DNA of 64,000 nucleotides, taken from the NCBI GenBank assembly GCA_025917655.1, contig CP084620.1, forward strand, positions 62,001 through 126,000, read 5' to 3'. Positions 1 through 19,100 of the stretch are shown in pieces. The notes beneath the pieces are model-generated. The model saw only the letters and a list, made by a program, of their open reading frames with translations, had not been told where the DNA came from and ran no database searches. This stretch comes from Chlorella sorokiniana (Eukaryota; Chlorophyta; Trebouxiophyceae; Chlorellales; Chlorellaceae). The translations under genes were made by a program, and so were the position numbers. Positions within the stretch are counted from its first letter, which is position 1; every line of letters begins with the position of its first letter.

Positions 1-779
1 GCGGCGTGATGAGCCCCGAACGGTCAATGGCAATGACATGCTCCTCAGCTGTTACAAAGCCTGCTGCTTTTACGCTTGCTGCTGGTGCTGGCTCTGTGCC
101 TGTTGCATCTCTGCTGCTGCTGCCAGTGGCATCGCTACTGCCGCCAGTGCCGCCAGTGCCGCCGCCAGTGTCGCTGGCAGTGGCCAGACACCGCCAGACG
201 TGCGAAAGCGCGGCAGCTGCAGCGATCGGCGCGCTTTGCTGCGCGGACCTAAGGGCTCTCAGGCTGGAGATCAGCATACTTGGGGACTGGGTTCCTCACC
301 GGTGAGCGCAAACCCGCCTGTTTTTGCAGGAAGGCCACCCAGTCACGCTTAGATGTTGTTATTGGGTGGCATGGCAATGCAGTGGACATGCATGAGGCCC
401 CATGTGAGTCGAGCCACGGGGCGTGTCCCTGTCGGCCAAAACGGGCCGGGATGCGCGTTCTTCATCAGTCTGTCGCTGCCATCGAGTTTATCTGGCAGTC
501 GACAGCCTCTTTGCAACTGAGGGGCCACGCCGGTTCGCTGGGCAGCAAACTCCCTTCTGGTAGCTCGCTGTCAAACAGCCCGCAGCGCCTCTCTGGGATA
601 TTTGTCCGTCGCTTCATCCGGTGCGGCGCCAGCAGACGCGCGGTTGTCAGCGGCAGCAACAGGTCTGCTGCATTCAGCACATGTAGAGCCAGCGTCGGCA
701 GAGCAACAGCCCCACAGAAGCAAGGCCCAGCACACGACCCGAGCGGAGCCCGCGCTAGGCAGGCGCAGACGCGCTTGCC
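1..779. other. upstream region, no supported gene
   Basis: I could not support a gene here. Open frames exist on both strands but they are GC-driven, low in recognisable composition, and match no family. A short degenerate repeat of the gccagtgcc type lies near 125-185. The right half presumably contains the 5' leader and promoter of the LETM1-like gene that starts at 780. A distal exon of a neighbouring gene cannot be excluded. Confidence 0.4.
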
Positions 780-8094
<7,315 letters not shown>

Positions 8095-8768
8095 GGCGGC
8101 GTGGCTGCACGGCATTCTTTTGTGCCCCAGCCGGGAAGCAAAATCACGCGCACCCCACCCCTCCACACTCCACCTCTACCACAATTGGGCACAGCACGCA
8201 CCTGGCAGCATCCAGGCTCGCCGTCTGGTGCTGTGGCTGCCTGGGGGTGATGGCAGCCGGCCCCCTTTGCTGCGTCACGCACTCTTTTGCCGCTGCAGCA
8301 CACGTCCCGACCCTGCGAGATTTTGCTCTAGCCATGCATGCCTGCTGCCCTTGCAGCCGGTCCTGTCAGCGCCACCTTTGAGTGCTCTTCCGCCGCATCA
8401 TGCCACTCATGAGCCTTTTTATCTTCCGGCCATTACCGGCGCTGAACTGCTTCTTTGTGACCCTGCAACTCGCGCATCCAAGCCCGACAGCAAATGCAGC
8501 TGGCAGCGCTAGTTTCTCGGGGCAAGCGCAGCTGAAGGCGGTGTGTACGCACGAACCCTGGGAGCTGCTTGATGCCTTGAGCAGTACGAGTTGACACCAC
8601 AACCACATTCAAGGATCAAGCGCGTCTCAAATGAACGTGTGTGAACTCAGCTTCATATGGCGATGAGAATGAAATGCTTCCAGGGTGACAGTGTCGGCGA
8701 GCCTCTTGAGAATCACGCTGTTTGGTCAATCAGTCAGCATGCTGGTGTAAAAAGGGGTAGAACGGCTG
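8095..8768. other. convergent intergenic region / 3' UTRs
   Basis: The region lies between the stop codon of the LETM1-like gene (+) and the stop of the coiled-coil gene (-), so both 3' UTRs should end here. I see no conserved coding sequence. Base composition is less GC-rich than the flanking exons, especially around 8580-8760. No clear TGTAA signal was found in the expected orientation for either gene. Confidence 0.5.
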
Positions 8769-10888
8769 TCAGGTTGCTTCACTTGCGCAGGCCGAGCCAG
8801 CTGCCGACGCGCGACCCCATGGCGCCGCCGCCGCTCCCCGCGCCTCCCGTGGCGACGCGCGACCGCTGCCGCCTGTGCCGCCGCTGTCGCCGCTGGGCTG
8901 CCGAGACAGCGTCGCCACCGTGGCTGGGCGGGGCGGCGCGCCGCTGCGTGCCGACCGCGGCGACGGGTCGGCGGATGCCGGCGCGGAGGCAGAGGCGGCG
9001 GCGAAGCCGCCGCCCACCGCCGCGCGTGCCAGCGCGTGCGCTCCTCCAGCGCGGCGCTCATGTCGGCATACTTGGCCCGCAGGAAGGCCAGCTCCTCCTG
9101 CTGCTCGTGGCACAGCTGCTGCTGCGCCACCAGCCTGGTGCACGTCTCCTGCCGGGGGCGGAAGGGCCGGGAGGGGGAGCAGCGCGCGCGGCTTAGGGCA
9201 GCCGCTACAAACGGCACAGCGTGGGCGGCGTTTGCGCGCTGAGCGCCGACGTCCGGCTGAGCGCTGGGCTGATCGGAACAGCAGGCTGATCGTCGATTGC
9301 GGCGCTGCCACAGCACGGGGCCGTCATCCCCGGCACAGCACTCGCACGGCTGCCACCTGACACATGAGCCTCCCTCGCGCAGCCAACAGAGCTGCCCAGA
9401 CAGCCACCAAGGCCGCCCACCCACCTGCAGCGCGTCCCTGCCCTCCCGCTCCGCCTCGGCAGCCGCCGCCAGCTCAGCCCTCAGCCTCTGCGCCTCGCTG
9501 TGCCAGTGGCTGGCCGCCGCCTGCTGCTGCGCCAGCGCCTCGGAGAACGCGGCGGCCTGGCGGGCGGCCTGCCTGGAGGGAGGCGGCGTCCGCCAGCGCA
9601 GCCGCCTCCGCCGCCGCCGCTTGCTCGGCCGCCAGCTGGCGCCGCAGATCGGCCACGAGCACCGCGGCCGCAGCCTCCGCCGCCGCGGCGGCGCCGTCGG
9701 CACGTTGCTCCTGCTGCTGCGCGGCGGCAGCGGCGGCGGCAGCCGCCGCGGCCGCCTGCTGTCGCAGCGCTGCGACCTGCGCTGCCAGGGCGGCGTTGTG
9801 GCGTTCCAGCGCGCCGCAGCGTGCTGCCGCCGTGCCGGAGGCCTCGGCGGCGGCGGCAGCGGAACGCTCCGCCTCGCGGCCACGCTCGGCCTCTGCCGCC
9901 GCCAGGCGCGCGCGGAGGGCGTTGGCGGTGGACCGCTCTCGCGCCAGCGTGCCCGCCAGCTGCTCCCTGGCTGCCACCACCCCCTCCAGCTGGCGACGCA
10001 GCAGCTGCACCTCCGCCATCAGCGCGTTGCCTGCAGAAGCAGAGGGGGTTGATGTGGTGGGTTGGAAAGCTTTCGGCGCCACCTGGCCTCAGCTATCCAC
10101 CCGCGCAAAACACCTCGGGCGAAGCCAGGCTGGCGCTTCCTGAGGCACTGTCGCTGAAAACGCAGGGCTGGCAGCTGGTGCGGCGCTGCTGGACCAGGCA
10201 GGCAAAGGCAGCAAGTGTCCGCACCTGCTGCCAACTCCGCAGCGCCCCCAGCAACGCCGCGTCGCCGTCGCCACCGCCGCCAGCAGCCTCGCTGCGCTCG
10301 TAGAGCAGCAGCTCCACCTGCTCTTCCAGCAGCTGCTGCCGCTGCTCGGCGGCCCAGCGCGCCGCCGCCGCCTCCTCCGCCGCCGTCGCCGCCGCCCGCT
10401 GCTCGACGAGCGCGGCAGCGGCGGCAGCGGCCGCCTCCCGCCGTCGTGCGTCCGCCGCTGCTGCCCGGTCGTCTGCCGCGGAGGCGGCGGCGGCACGCTG
10501 CAGGGAGGCGTCCTCGGCAGCGGCGGCGGCGCGGGCATCCGCCGCCCCCAGCTCTTCGCGAAGGCGAGCGGCTTCCAAGCGCAGGGCAGCCACCTGCTGT
10601 TGCAAGTGGTAAAGCTGCTCTCCAGGCCCCAGATCTGGCGGTTTGGGCAGGCTTTCACTGTCGTCGCTGCCGCCGTGGCTGCTGCCAACCGTCACGCCGT
10701 TCACGGCGCTCTGCTTATGTGACATGAGCGCCTGCATGCTACTGCCGCCGCCGCTGGCTTCAACGCCGCTGCTGGGGAAGCGATGGTCTGGGGTCAGCGG
10801 GAAGCCGGGCTGCTCAAGGAGGCGCGCCAGCTGGGCCGAAGGGCTGCCGCTGTCGCCGTCACAAGCGCCATCCGGCTGCTGTGTGCCA

Positions 10889-10930
<42 letters not shown>

Positions 10931-11708
10931 GGGTTGTCGGGCCCAGCATCACAGGCTGCGCCGGTGTGCGCCTGTTGCCGCCCGCGCTGCCGCTGCCACC
11001 GCTTGTGCTGCTGGCAGATGTGCCGTCGCCCTGCGACCCGCTCGTCGACGGTGCCACCGAGCCATGCTGGGAGGGGTTGCCTCCCTCCGACGCTGGTGCA
11101 GCTGCGGCATCTGCACACCGCTGCAGCTCCTCTGGGCTGCTGAGCGCTGCGCTGGCGCCGCTCCCGGGCCGTTCGCCGCCGGCTTGCAACCGCTCCTGCG
11201 CTGCAGGTGCTGCGCCGAGGCTGGGTTGCTGGCTGCCGTCCGGTTCCAGTGGTCCCGGGAACCAGGGTGGCGGTTCTCGGGCCTGCAGGGCAGAGGCAGC
11301 GGCCTCCCACCGCTCGCCCGCCGCTTCCTCCATCAGGCACCACTCCGGCAGCGGAGCCAGGCGGAAGAACTCTGCCGCAGCGCTGGCGCCGCCTCTGCCG
11401 CTCACCCCCAACAAATCAAGCACTTCTTGGTCGCTGGGTGCTGCGCCCGCGTCTGGCAGGGGCCATGCAAGGCCGGCAGCGGGGCCCGGCGGCGGCGCGG
11501 ACTGGGTGCTGCACACCCCGTCAGTTTCGCCCTCCTCTGCCACCGCCGCGCTCGCGCTGTCGCTGCGTGGCGGCAACAGCCACTCGGACCCCGCTCCGTT
11601 GCACTCTTGAAGCAGGTCACGAGTCTGTAGGAGCTCCGCTTTGGCGACTGGCGGTGCAGCGGCGGCGGAAGTTGGGCTGCACGGCTCCTCCCCGGCCTCT
11701 GCGGGCAT
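8769..11708 (-). CDS. Ala/Gln-rich coiled-coil protein, unknown function
   Basis: I do not recognise the family. Reading leftwards from ATG 11708, an acidic low-complexity N-terminus is followed by a Ser or Gln tract encoded by a (CTG)12 run. A long Glu/Ala/Arg/Leu-rich heptad region comes next (LYHLQQQVAALRLEAARLREEL near 10610-10540; ALMAEVQLLRRQLEGVVAAREQ near 10020-9960), and then a last exon near 9150 (VAQQQLCHEQQEELAFLRAKYADM). The pattern suggests a long dimeric coiled coil with disordered ends. The apparent frame changes at least three times: near the CTG run, near 9580 and near 8990-9020. These could be indels or unrecognised introns. An in-frame ATG at 11831 is an alternative start. 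No catalytic motif or membrane segment is seen. Confidence 0.55.
10894..10929 (+). repeat. (CTG)12 trinucleotide repeat inside coiled-coil gene
   Basis: Twelve uninterrupted CTG units read as CAG on the coding (minus) strand. Depending on frame they give poly-Ser or poly-Gln. The better coiled-coil frame downstream differs from the frame upstream, so this repeat is a candidate site for a length error or a real polymorphism. Confidence 0.85.
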
Positions 11709-12119
11709 GTAGTTCGCCTTTCTGCGCCGTTGGGGCCACCGATATAAACCCCCTGGTGCCGAGAATGGACGCTTGCAGCGCTGCCACACGTCGGGCAGAT
11801 GCGCGTCTGAGGCAACCTGGGTGCCAAGCACTGGAAAAAAGCGGCTACAGAAAACTGTCTGACAAAGGTTGCATCAGGCGGGCTCTTCAATGCCTGCGAC
11901 GTTTCTCAAGTCGACTGATCGCGAGATGAGGGCCCCTCCTTGTGGGCTATGTTGCTTTCGTGGGGTATAGGTGTCTGGGCATGATGGGTTGGGAGGAATG
12001 AAGCTCTGCAACGGGCTGGGCGCGAGCGCTGAAGAAGCGCCAGCAAGGCATGGGCTGCTAAGCCGTCTGCCGCACAGTGTGCCGCCAAATCATCGTCAGT
12101 TTGTAACGCATTATGCCCC
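11709..12119. other. divergent intergenic region, shared promoter candidate
   Basis: The starts of the coiled-coil gene (-, 11708) and the UVSSA-like gene (+, 12120) point away from each other, so this 0.4-kb gap should hold both promoters. It is less GC-rich than the exons on either side. I identified no TATA box or other core element with confidence. If the coiled-coil gene uses ATG 11831 the gap shrinks to about 290 bases. Confidence 0.45.
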
Positions 12120-15100
12120 ATGGATGGTGCTGCCCCCTCTCGGCTCGTTGTCCTTGTCGAGCGCATCACGAACAAGCGGAACCCCGCTCTGGACACCTCC
12201 TTGTTGGCTGAAATCAAGGCGCTATGTAAACTAGGCGACGAGCATGTGCTCCTAGCATTTGATGCTGTGTACAGCCAGCTCCGGGCCACCCACGCCCAGG
12301 TGCGCCGCGGGCGGCTGCGGACCACCGGCCTAGCCGCCAGACACACACCTTTTCTGCAGTGCTCGTCGAACTCTATATTGTTCGTATCATGAGAATTCGA
12401 TCACACGCGGACTTGCATGCTTCATGCCATCAGGCGCCTGCCACTGCCCCAAGTCCCGGGCGGCCTTCAAGCCCCGCCCAACGCGAGATAGCCACTGTCC
12501 CAACCGCAGACCCGCCTTTTGGCGCTGCTGCTGTGCGAGCAGCTGTTCCTGCGCAGCCGCGCCTTCCGCCTGGCGCTGCTCAGCCACTTGAGCCAGGTGG
12601 GGCGGCGGGAGGGCGGGAGGGCGGGTGGCTGGCTGCCAACAAAAGGTGTCCAGTCGACCGCTGCAGGCTGGTCGCAGCAGGCACCCCAACACCCCTTCCC
12701 TCTGCCTTCTCTTTCCGCTGGCCTCCCAATAAAATGAAGGCGCGGATGCAACGCTGGCCATTGCTACACCATCCTCCTCTGCAGTTTTTGGAAGCGGTGC
12801 TGGGGCACCGGGAGGAGCGGCCGCTGCCGCCGCCTCCTGCGGCCGCTGCGGCGCTGCGGGCCAAGGGGCTGGAGCTGCTGGGGAGGTGGGAGGCGCAGTA
12901 CGGGCGGCGGTACCGGCAGGCAAGCAATCGGGATCCTGGGCAGGGAAGGGAGGGCTGCCTTGCTGCCGGCATGCAGATGCCTGCCACCTGCCAAGCACAC
13001 ACATGAGCTGTGAAAGCCTTACCGGACGTCAATGTGCAAATCAACCGCTCGACCGGCCTCTGCGCCTGACACTGCACGCTTAACCGCCTGGGACCGACTC
13101 CCTGCCCTCACCCGCAGCTGTCACTGGCCAACAAATACCTCCGGGAGACGGCGCGCGTGCAGCAGCTCACCCCTGTGCCACCTGGGGCGGCGGAAGCCGA
13201 GCGGGCGGCGCGGGAGCGGCGGCAGCGGGCGGCAGACCACGCCCGCCTGGCAGCGCTGCTGGGCGGGCCTGGCGAGGAAGGGCGAGGGGAGTGGGAGGAG
13301 GGTGCGGCAGCTGCCCGGCAGCTCCTCACAGAGCTGCTGGAGTGCTTTGCCATCTTGGAGGAGCAGCGGCAGGCGCAGCAGGCGCAGCAGGCGGCGGCCG
13401 CCGCCGCCGAGCAAGCCGCCGCAGCAGCGGGTCTAGAGTGGGAGGACATCGCGGCTGATGCCGGCGGTGCCGCTGAGCAACAGCAGCATGCTGCTGGGGT
13501 GCTGAAGCCTCTTCAACAGGACGAGGAGGGGCTGGCAGCCTACGGAGCAGCAGCGGCCGACAACGGCGGCGGCGGCGGAACCCTGGACAGTCGCAGCACC
13601 GGCGGCGCTGGCGGCGGCAGCGGCGCGGGCGAGGAGGAGGATGCGGTGCTGGAGACGCTGGCGGGGCTGTACCGCCAGCTGGCCAACCGCGTACTGCCCC
13701 AGCTGGCAGACTGGCTGTCGGTGCTGGGGAGGAGCGAGGGGAGCGACGGGCGGCAGGAGGCGGCGCGGCAGCGGTCGCTGCGCGAGACCACCGCCCTGCG
13801 CAGCCGCCTGGCAGCTGCCAAGGAGCGGTGCGATGCTTTGGACCTGGATCTGCAAGCCCTGCTGCTGCGCGCCTGCGGCGGGAGCGCGAGCGGCTTCGCC
13901 AAAGCGAGCGGAGGGACACGCAGCCAGCCGCGCAACAACCACAGCAGCAGCAGCAGCAGCAGCAGCAGCACGGGCATCGACGGCAGCAGGAGGCAGCGCA
14001 GCAGCAGGGGCAGCAGCGGGGGCAGCCTGCGGCACAGCAATTCACACACCAGGACGAGCCTGCGGTGGCGTCAGCGCTGCAGGAGCTCTTTGGCGAGAGC
14101 GACGGCGAGGAGGACGAAATGGCGCAGGGCGGCGGCGCCGCCGCAGGTACCACAGCTTCCCAGCAGCAGCAGCAGCAGCGAGGGTCAGCAGCTACTCGCT
14201 CGACAGCCGCGGCAGCAGGTGATGAAGACTTTGAGAGCCCCTACCTCAACATCGTAGATCCCGCCGCCCCGCGCCCCCGCTCGGCGACTTCTGCTGCTGC
14301 TGCGCCGCAGCCGCAGCGCGCGGCAGCAGCCTGGTGGCAGCAGCGGGGCGACGGCGGCAGGTTCCAGCCTGCCCGAGGAAGTCAGGAAGAAGCTGGCGGC
14401 GCAGGCACCCGTGCTGCCCTCCGGCCTGCACACCATTTTTGGGACAGCAAGTCAGGTGTGGCTGTATGGTGGGTGGGTGGGTGGGGGTTGGGCGGGGGGG
14501 GTGCTTTGCGATCTGTGGGGTGGGATCAGGTTATTGTAAGGGGGCGGGGCAGTTTCGTTGTGTTCAAGAGTTTCTCCCGTGCTTGCCTGGCAGCTTAGTT
14601 GCCCCTGAGCACTCATCCTCCTTCTTCTTCCTTCTTGGTCCCACAACAAGGCCACACACATCCCCTTGTTCAGCCCATGCCCTTCCCGCCCCCTTGCCCT
14701 TCAACTCCACATCCACCCGCCCACGCGCTGCCTTGCCCCTGCAGGCCCCGCCTATGTCAGCGGCCACGGTCTGGAGGTCAGCAACCATTGGGGGCCCGTG
14801 GACGTGCACAGAGGTGGGCCGGGGCGGCAGCAGGCTGGCAAGGGAGAGGGAGGCCGCTGCAGTGTCAGTTTGCCACCCGAGGGACCACTCTTTGTGTGCA
14901 ATGCCTGCACACTAACTTTCGGCCTGCTGCCACCTGCCAAAACGCAACATCAGGCAACTCTTGCTGCGCTGGCGCCTGCAGAACTGCCGCAAGAGCGGCT
15001 GGACGAAATCTTCATGATTCCGATGCCCGCCCAGCATTGGCAGCAGCAGCAGCAGCAGCAGGCGCAGCAGCGGCAGGCGCAGCGGGAGGGGCAAGGCGCG

Positions 15101-15617
15101 GCTGCGCCAGCAGTGGCAGGGCAGCGGCAGCCACAGCAGCCAAGCTCGCAGGGCGAGGCAGGCAGCAGCGGCGCTGCTGCGCGGCCGTGGCCCCGCCGGC
15201 GAGAACATGCCGGGGCAGACGGCGCCGGCCCCTCAGCGGCTGCGCAGGGCACGCCTGCACCGCCTGCTGCGCCCGCTGCGCCTGCCAAGGATGCCAGGGT
15301 GGCAAAGCGTGCACGACGTGCCCAAGAGCGAGCGTACAACGAAGCCGTGATCGGCGGGGCGGACCCGGATGCAGCGCTGGCCCGGCAGCTGCAGGACAGC
15401 GAAACGCACGCCAGCGCCGGCGGCCGGCATGCGAATGACGATGCGCAGCGAGGGCGTGGCGCGCCCCTGGCCAGAGGGGTGCTGCCCCCGGAGGATGACC
15501 GTGCAAGCGCGCCTGGCGGCCAAGCTGTTGCGGGGCAGGGCGCTGGCGGCTGCGGTGGCGGATGAGACGCGGACGGAGAGCGAAGTGCGGCGCGACAAGT
15601 TTGGCAACCGCTGGTGA
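12120..15617 (+). CDS. UVSSA: UVSSA-like transcription-coupled repair factor
   Basis: UVSSA brings TFIIH and USP7 to stalled RNA polymerase II during transcription-coupled nucleotide excision repair. The N-terminal VHS-like helical domain is seen as VERITNKRNPALDTSLL, LLLCEQLFLRSRAFRLALLS (12510-12596), an exon with LGHREERPLPPPPAAAAALR (from 12785), and one starting SLANKYLRETARVQQLTP (13118). The conserved C-terminal region (DUF2043) gives SLPEEVRKKLAAQAPVLPSG (about 14365-14455) then GPAYVSGHGLEVSNHWGPVD (about 14745). The terminal RRDKFGNRW motif matches the usual UVSSA end. Long Gln and Ser runs lie between the domains. A short acidic stretch DEDFESPY near 14225 could be the TFIIH p62-binding site (inference). 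The frame must change near 13870, 14260-14340 and 15490, all in repetitive DNA. The intron after 12919 appears to start with GC. I could not find the cysteine cluster usually present in DUF2043. Confidence 0.85.
13941..13970 (+). repeat. (AGC)n tract in UVSSA-like gene
   Basis: About ten AGC units give poly-Ser or poly-Gln depending on frame. Further CAG clusters occur at about 14160-14180 and 15042-15066 in the same gene, all in the presumably disordered linker between the VHS-like and C-terminal domains. Confidence 0.8.
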
Positions 15618-16117
15618 ATGCGCTTATTAGAAAACTGGAAAACGACATGATGATGTACAGCTAACAAGGGGGTACAAAAATGGTACAGAAGCACGGAGGC
15701 GGGCGCGGCAAGGAGAGGGGGTCAACGATGCCTGACTAGAGCTCAATGGCGCATGTGGGCGGAGCGGGCGCAGTCAGGTCAGTTCAGGGGTGGCCAGTGC
15801 ATCGAGAGTTGTAGCCGCCGTTGGGGGCCGGCTCACTGCCAGTTGGCGGATCACGCGGGGGCTTGGCGCCAAAGCCGCCCTTTGTCAAAAAGACAGCAGG
15901 CGCCGCCAGCGAAGAAAGTGCAATCGGCCGCTGCATTGTGCAATAAGCTGCAGGATCAGGCATGACTATGTCCTGACACGCGCACAGCTGCAGCAGCCGA
16001 TGGCTGTTTTCCTGGAAGGCCGCCCAAGGCCATGAGTCGGCATCATGTGTCAAGCTTGTGTTTCGCCCGTCGACGTCCGTCAGGAATGCGGTGTCCTTCC
16101 GTGCACGGCTGGTGCGT
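15618..16117. other. convergent intergenic region / 3' UTRs
   Basis: This gap holds the 3' ends of the UVSSA-like gene (+) and the SSADH gene (-). No coding signal was found and neither strand shows a convincing TGTAA signal. Short open frames here are not supported. Confidence 0.5.
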
Positions 16118-19100
16118 TCACCCGCCCATGCCCAGGCACACGGTCTTCATATCCTGGAACTCAGCCAGCCCGTACTTGCTCTGCTCGCGCCCCAGCCCGC
16201 TCTGCTTCACGCCGCCAAAGGGCGCCACCTGCGTGGGCGGCGGGGGAGGGAAGGGGGCGAGGGTGGGGGCGCTGAGAGGGGGCGCGCTTTGCCCGGCCCA
16301 GAGCTGCTCTGCAGCTGCTGCGCGTCTACCACGCCAGCATGCCCGCCAAGCACAAAATCACCCAAGGGAACACAAGGTAACGCCGAACCAGCAGCACTGC
16401 CCGCACCTCGGACGTGATGGCTGTCTCGTTCACCCCCACCATGCCGTACTCCAACCGCTCGGCCACCCGCCACGCGCGGCCCAGGTCCTGCAGCGAAGGG
16501 CGGGGGAATGGGGGCGGGGAATGTGGGCGTTGGGCAATTGGATGCGAGGGCAGGGGAGGGCACAGGGTTTTGGCAAGGCGAGCCAGGCCGCGTGGAAGGA
16601 AAAGCAGGAGCAGCTGCCCCGGAGCCTGCGACAGCCCGCAGCCTGCCAGCTGGCAAGGCAGCGGCGCTGCTGGCTGTGTGATGCCGCGCACGCCCTAGCG
16701 AAGGTGAAGCCCAAGCCCCAAGGCCCAGCCCTTGCATCCACCCACCCGCGTCCAGAAGTAGGCAGCCAGGCCGTATTGCGTGTTGTTGGCCATCTGTAGA
16801 GCCTCTGCGGGGGCGGTGGGCGCGCAGCAGCAGGCAGCTGGTGGATTGATCGCAGCAGTGCTTCGGGCATCCGCATGACCCTGAGCGCCTGGCCCCAGCC
16901 ACACCAACCAGTGTGCGGAAAGACTGAGGCACAGCTCGCAGGGCTGGAAGCTGCTGGGCAGCGGCCTCCCCAGCGCCTGCTGCCGCTGCCAACCACGGTG
17001 GTGCAGGTGCAGGTTCCAGGCCCCCCTCCTCTCCGTCCCCCAACACACAAACACACACACACCACCCACCATCTTCTGTGGAGAACTTGAAGACCGGGGT
17101 GACGGGGCCAAAAATTTCCTCGTGGAACAGCTTCATGTCCAGCGTACCGCCTGCTCGTAATGGGGGCAGGGACGACATGCCGGGGTCAGTCAGAGCAGGC
17201 GCACTGCTGAAAAGCGGCGGGGGCTTCTCAACTGCAGCACCCATGCACCACTGTGTCCTTGAAACATGGGTCCCATCACAACCGAACAAGAGGACCAGCA
17301 GCCAAACAAACGGAAAGGCACAAATTCTGAGACAAACACAAGGAAAGCAACTAAGAATGCGACAATCAGTCTCACCCACAAGCACCGTGGGCTCGAAGAA
17401 GAAGCCGCCCGACAGCGGCGAGCCGTCCTCCCAGCGGGGCGGCCGCCGCCCACCACCGCCGTGGCGCCCTTGGACAGCGCGTCACGCACCTTGTCCTCGA
17501 CCTGCGGCGACGGTGGGGCAGGGGGACAGGGGCAGAGGGTTTTGGGGGCAGAGGGTTTGGGGACAGAGGGTATTAGGGGCACGGGGATGGGGAGCAGAGG
17601 TTTCGGGGCAGTCCGAGAAAAGGATGTGAACGTGGGCAACGCGTCGCTGTTGTGCTGCAAAGGCGTCCCCTGCAGCCCTGCCCCAGACCAGCACCAGCAC
17701 GCCAACCTCATCGGCAGCAGCAGCAGAACGTGAGGCAGCAGCTGCCGTGCCAGCGTCGGCCGCAGGGAAACAGCTTGTTTAGCAGCGGCAGCGCTGGCAG
17801 CAGCCCTCCCAGCGGGCGCACCCGGTCGACTGCGGCCGCCGAGATGAGCGGCCCTTGGGTGGTGCCTGGCTCCAGGCCGCTGCCCAGCTTCATCGCCGCC
17901 ACGCGCTTCGTCAGCAGCTCCACAAACGCGTCGTGCACCCGCTCCTGCGGCCCAGACCCCGAGGCGGGGGTGGCGTGTGAGACGTCGCAAACAGGGCAGG
18001 ACGCAGCAGAACTGGAAGGGCGCAAAGGCTGCCTGTGCGGCCGCAGGCAGCAGCAGGTGTGAGGGCGGGGGCGCTCACAAGCCCCCAAACCAGCCAACAA
18101 CCAGCGACTGAGCCGAGCATGCTGTGCAGGCGGGAGCGGCGGGACTCACGTGCACCAGAACGCGGTTGGTGCAGATGCAGGTCTGGCCGCTGTTGCGGTG
18201 GCTGCTGGCTGCCACCGCCGCCGCCGCCTTCTCCACGTCTGCGGGTGGAGGCAGGCATGTTGTGTGTGTGTGAGCAGGGTGTCAGCATGGCCCTGGGAGG
18301 CTGCAATGTCCTCAAGCGCACAATACAAGGCCCATGCGCCCTTTCCCCCTCAACTCATCCCCTGATCACACACACAGACACCAGTTCACGTCTTTCCCCA
18401 TCTGCTGACTTCCCCATATGCACCAACAAAACACGCACACAAGCTGCCGCGCGACCCCCACCCGCGTCGTCAAACACGATGAACGGCGCGTTGCCGCCCA
18501 GCTCCAGCGAGATGCGCTTCACGGTGGAGGCCCCCCGCCATCAGCAGCTTGCCCACCGCCGTGCTGCCCGTGAAGCCAATCTTGCGCACCTGTCCGGCGT
18601 GGTGACGGGGCGGGCGGGTGGGTGGGTGTGGCACAGCGGGGGCAAGGGAAAGGCGTGCACCCGAGCGTGCCGTGCCCCCGGCTCGCTGCCCACGCCCGAT
18701 TCACCGACCACACAAACGCTCCCCCAGACGCACCAGCTCCGACTTCACAAGCGCGTCGCCGATTGCTTTCGCATCGCCGGTGAGGATGTTGAGGGCGCCG
18801 CGTGGCATCCCCGCCCGATCCGCCAGCTCAGCCAGCGCAAAAGCTGCCCCGGGGTGGGCGGGCAGGGATTGGGAGTGAGGCTATGCTTCAATAATATGAT
18901 GGAATGGGGCAGCGCAGCTCTGTCTGGCATAGGGGTGAGTGAATGCAGAGCAGCCCAGCAGCGGTGCCAGCCGCGGCACGCACCTGTCAGCGGCGTGGCC
19001 TCTGCTGGCTTGAGCACCACGGTGCAGCCGGCGGCGAGGGCGGGGGCCACCTTGCGGGTGATCATGGAGAAGGGGAAGTTCCAGGGTGTGATGGCGCCCA

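Noticed and set aside
16207-17385. 392-residue minus-strand open frame as one continuous gene
   Set aside because: It only partly overlaps true SSADH exons and reads through their introns.
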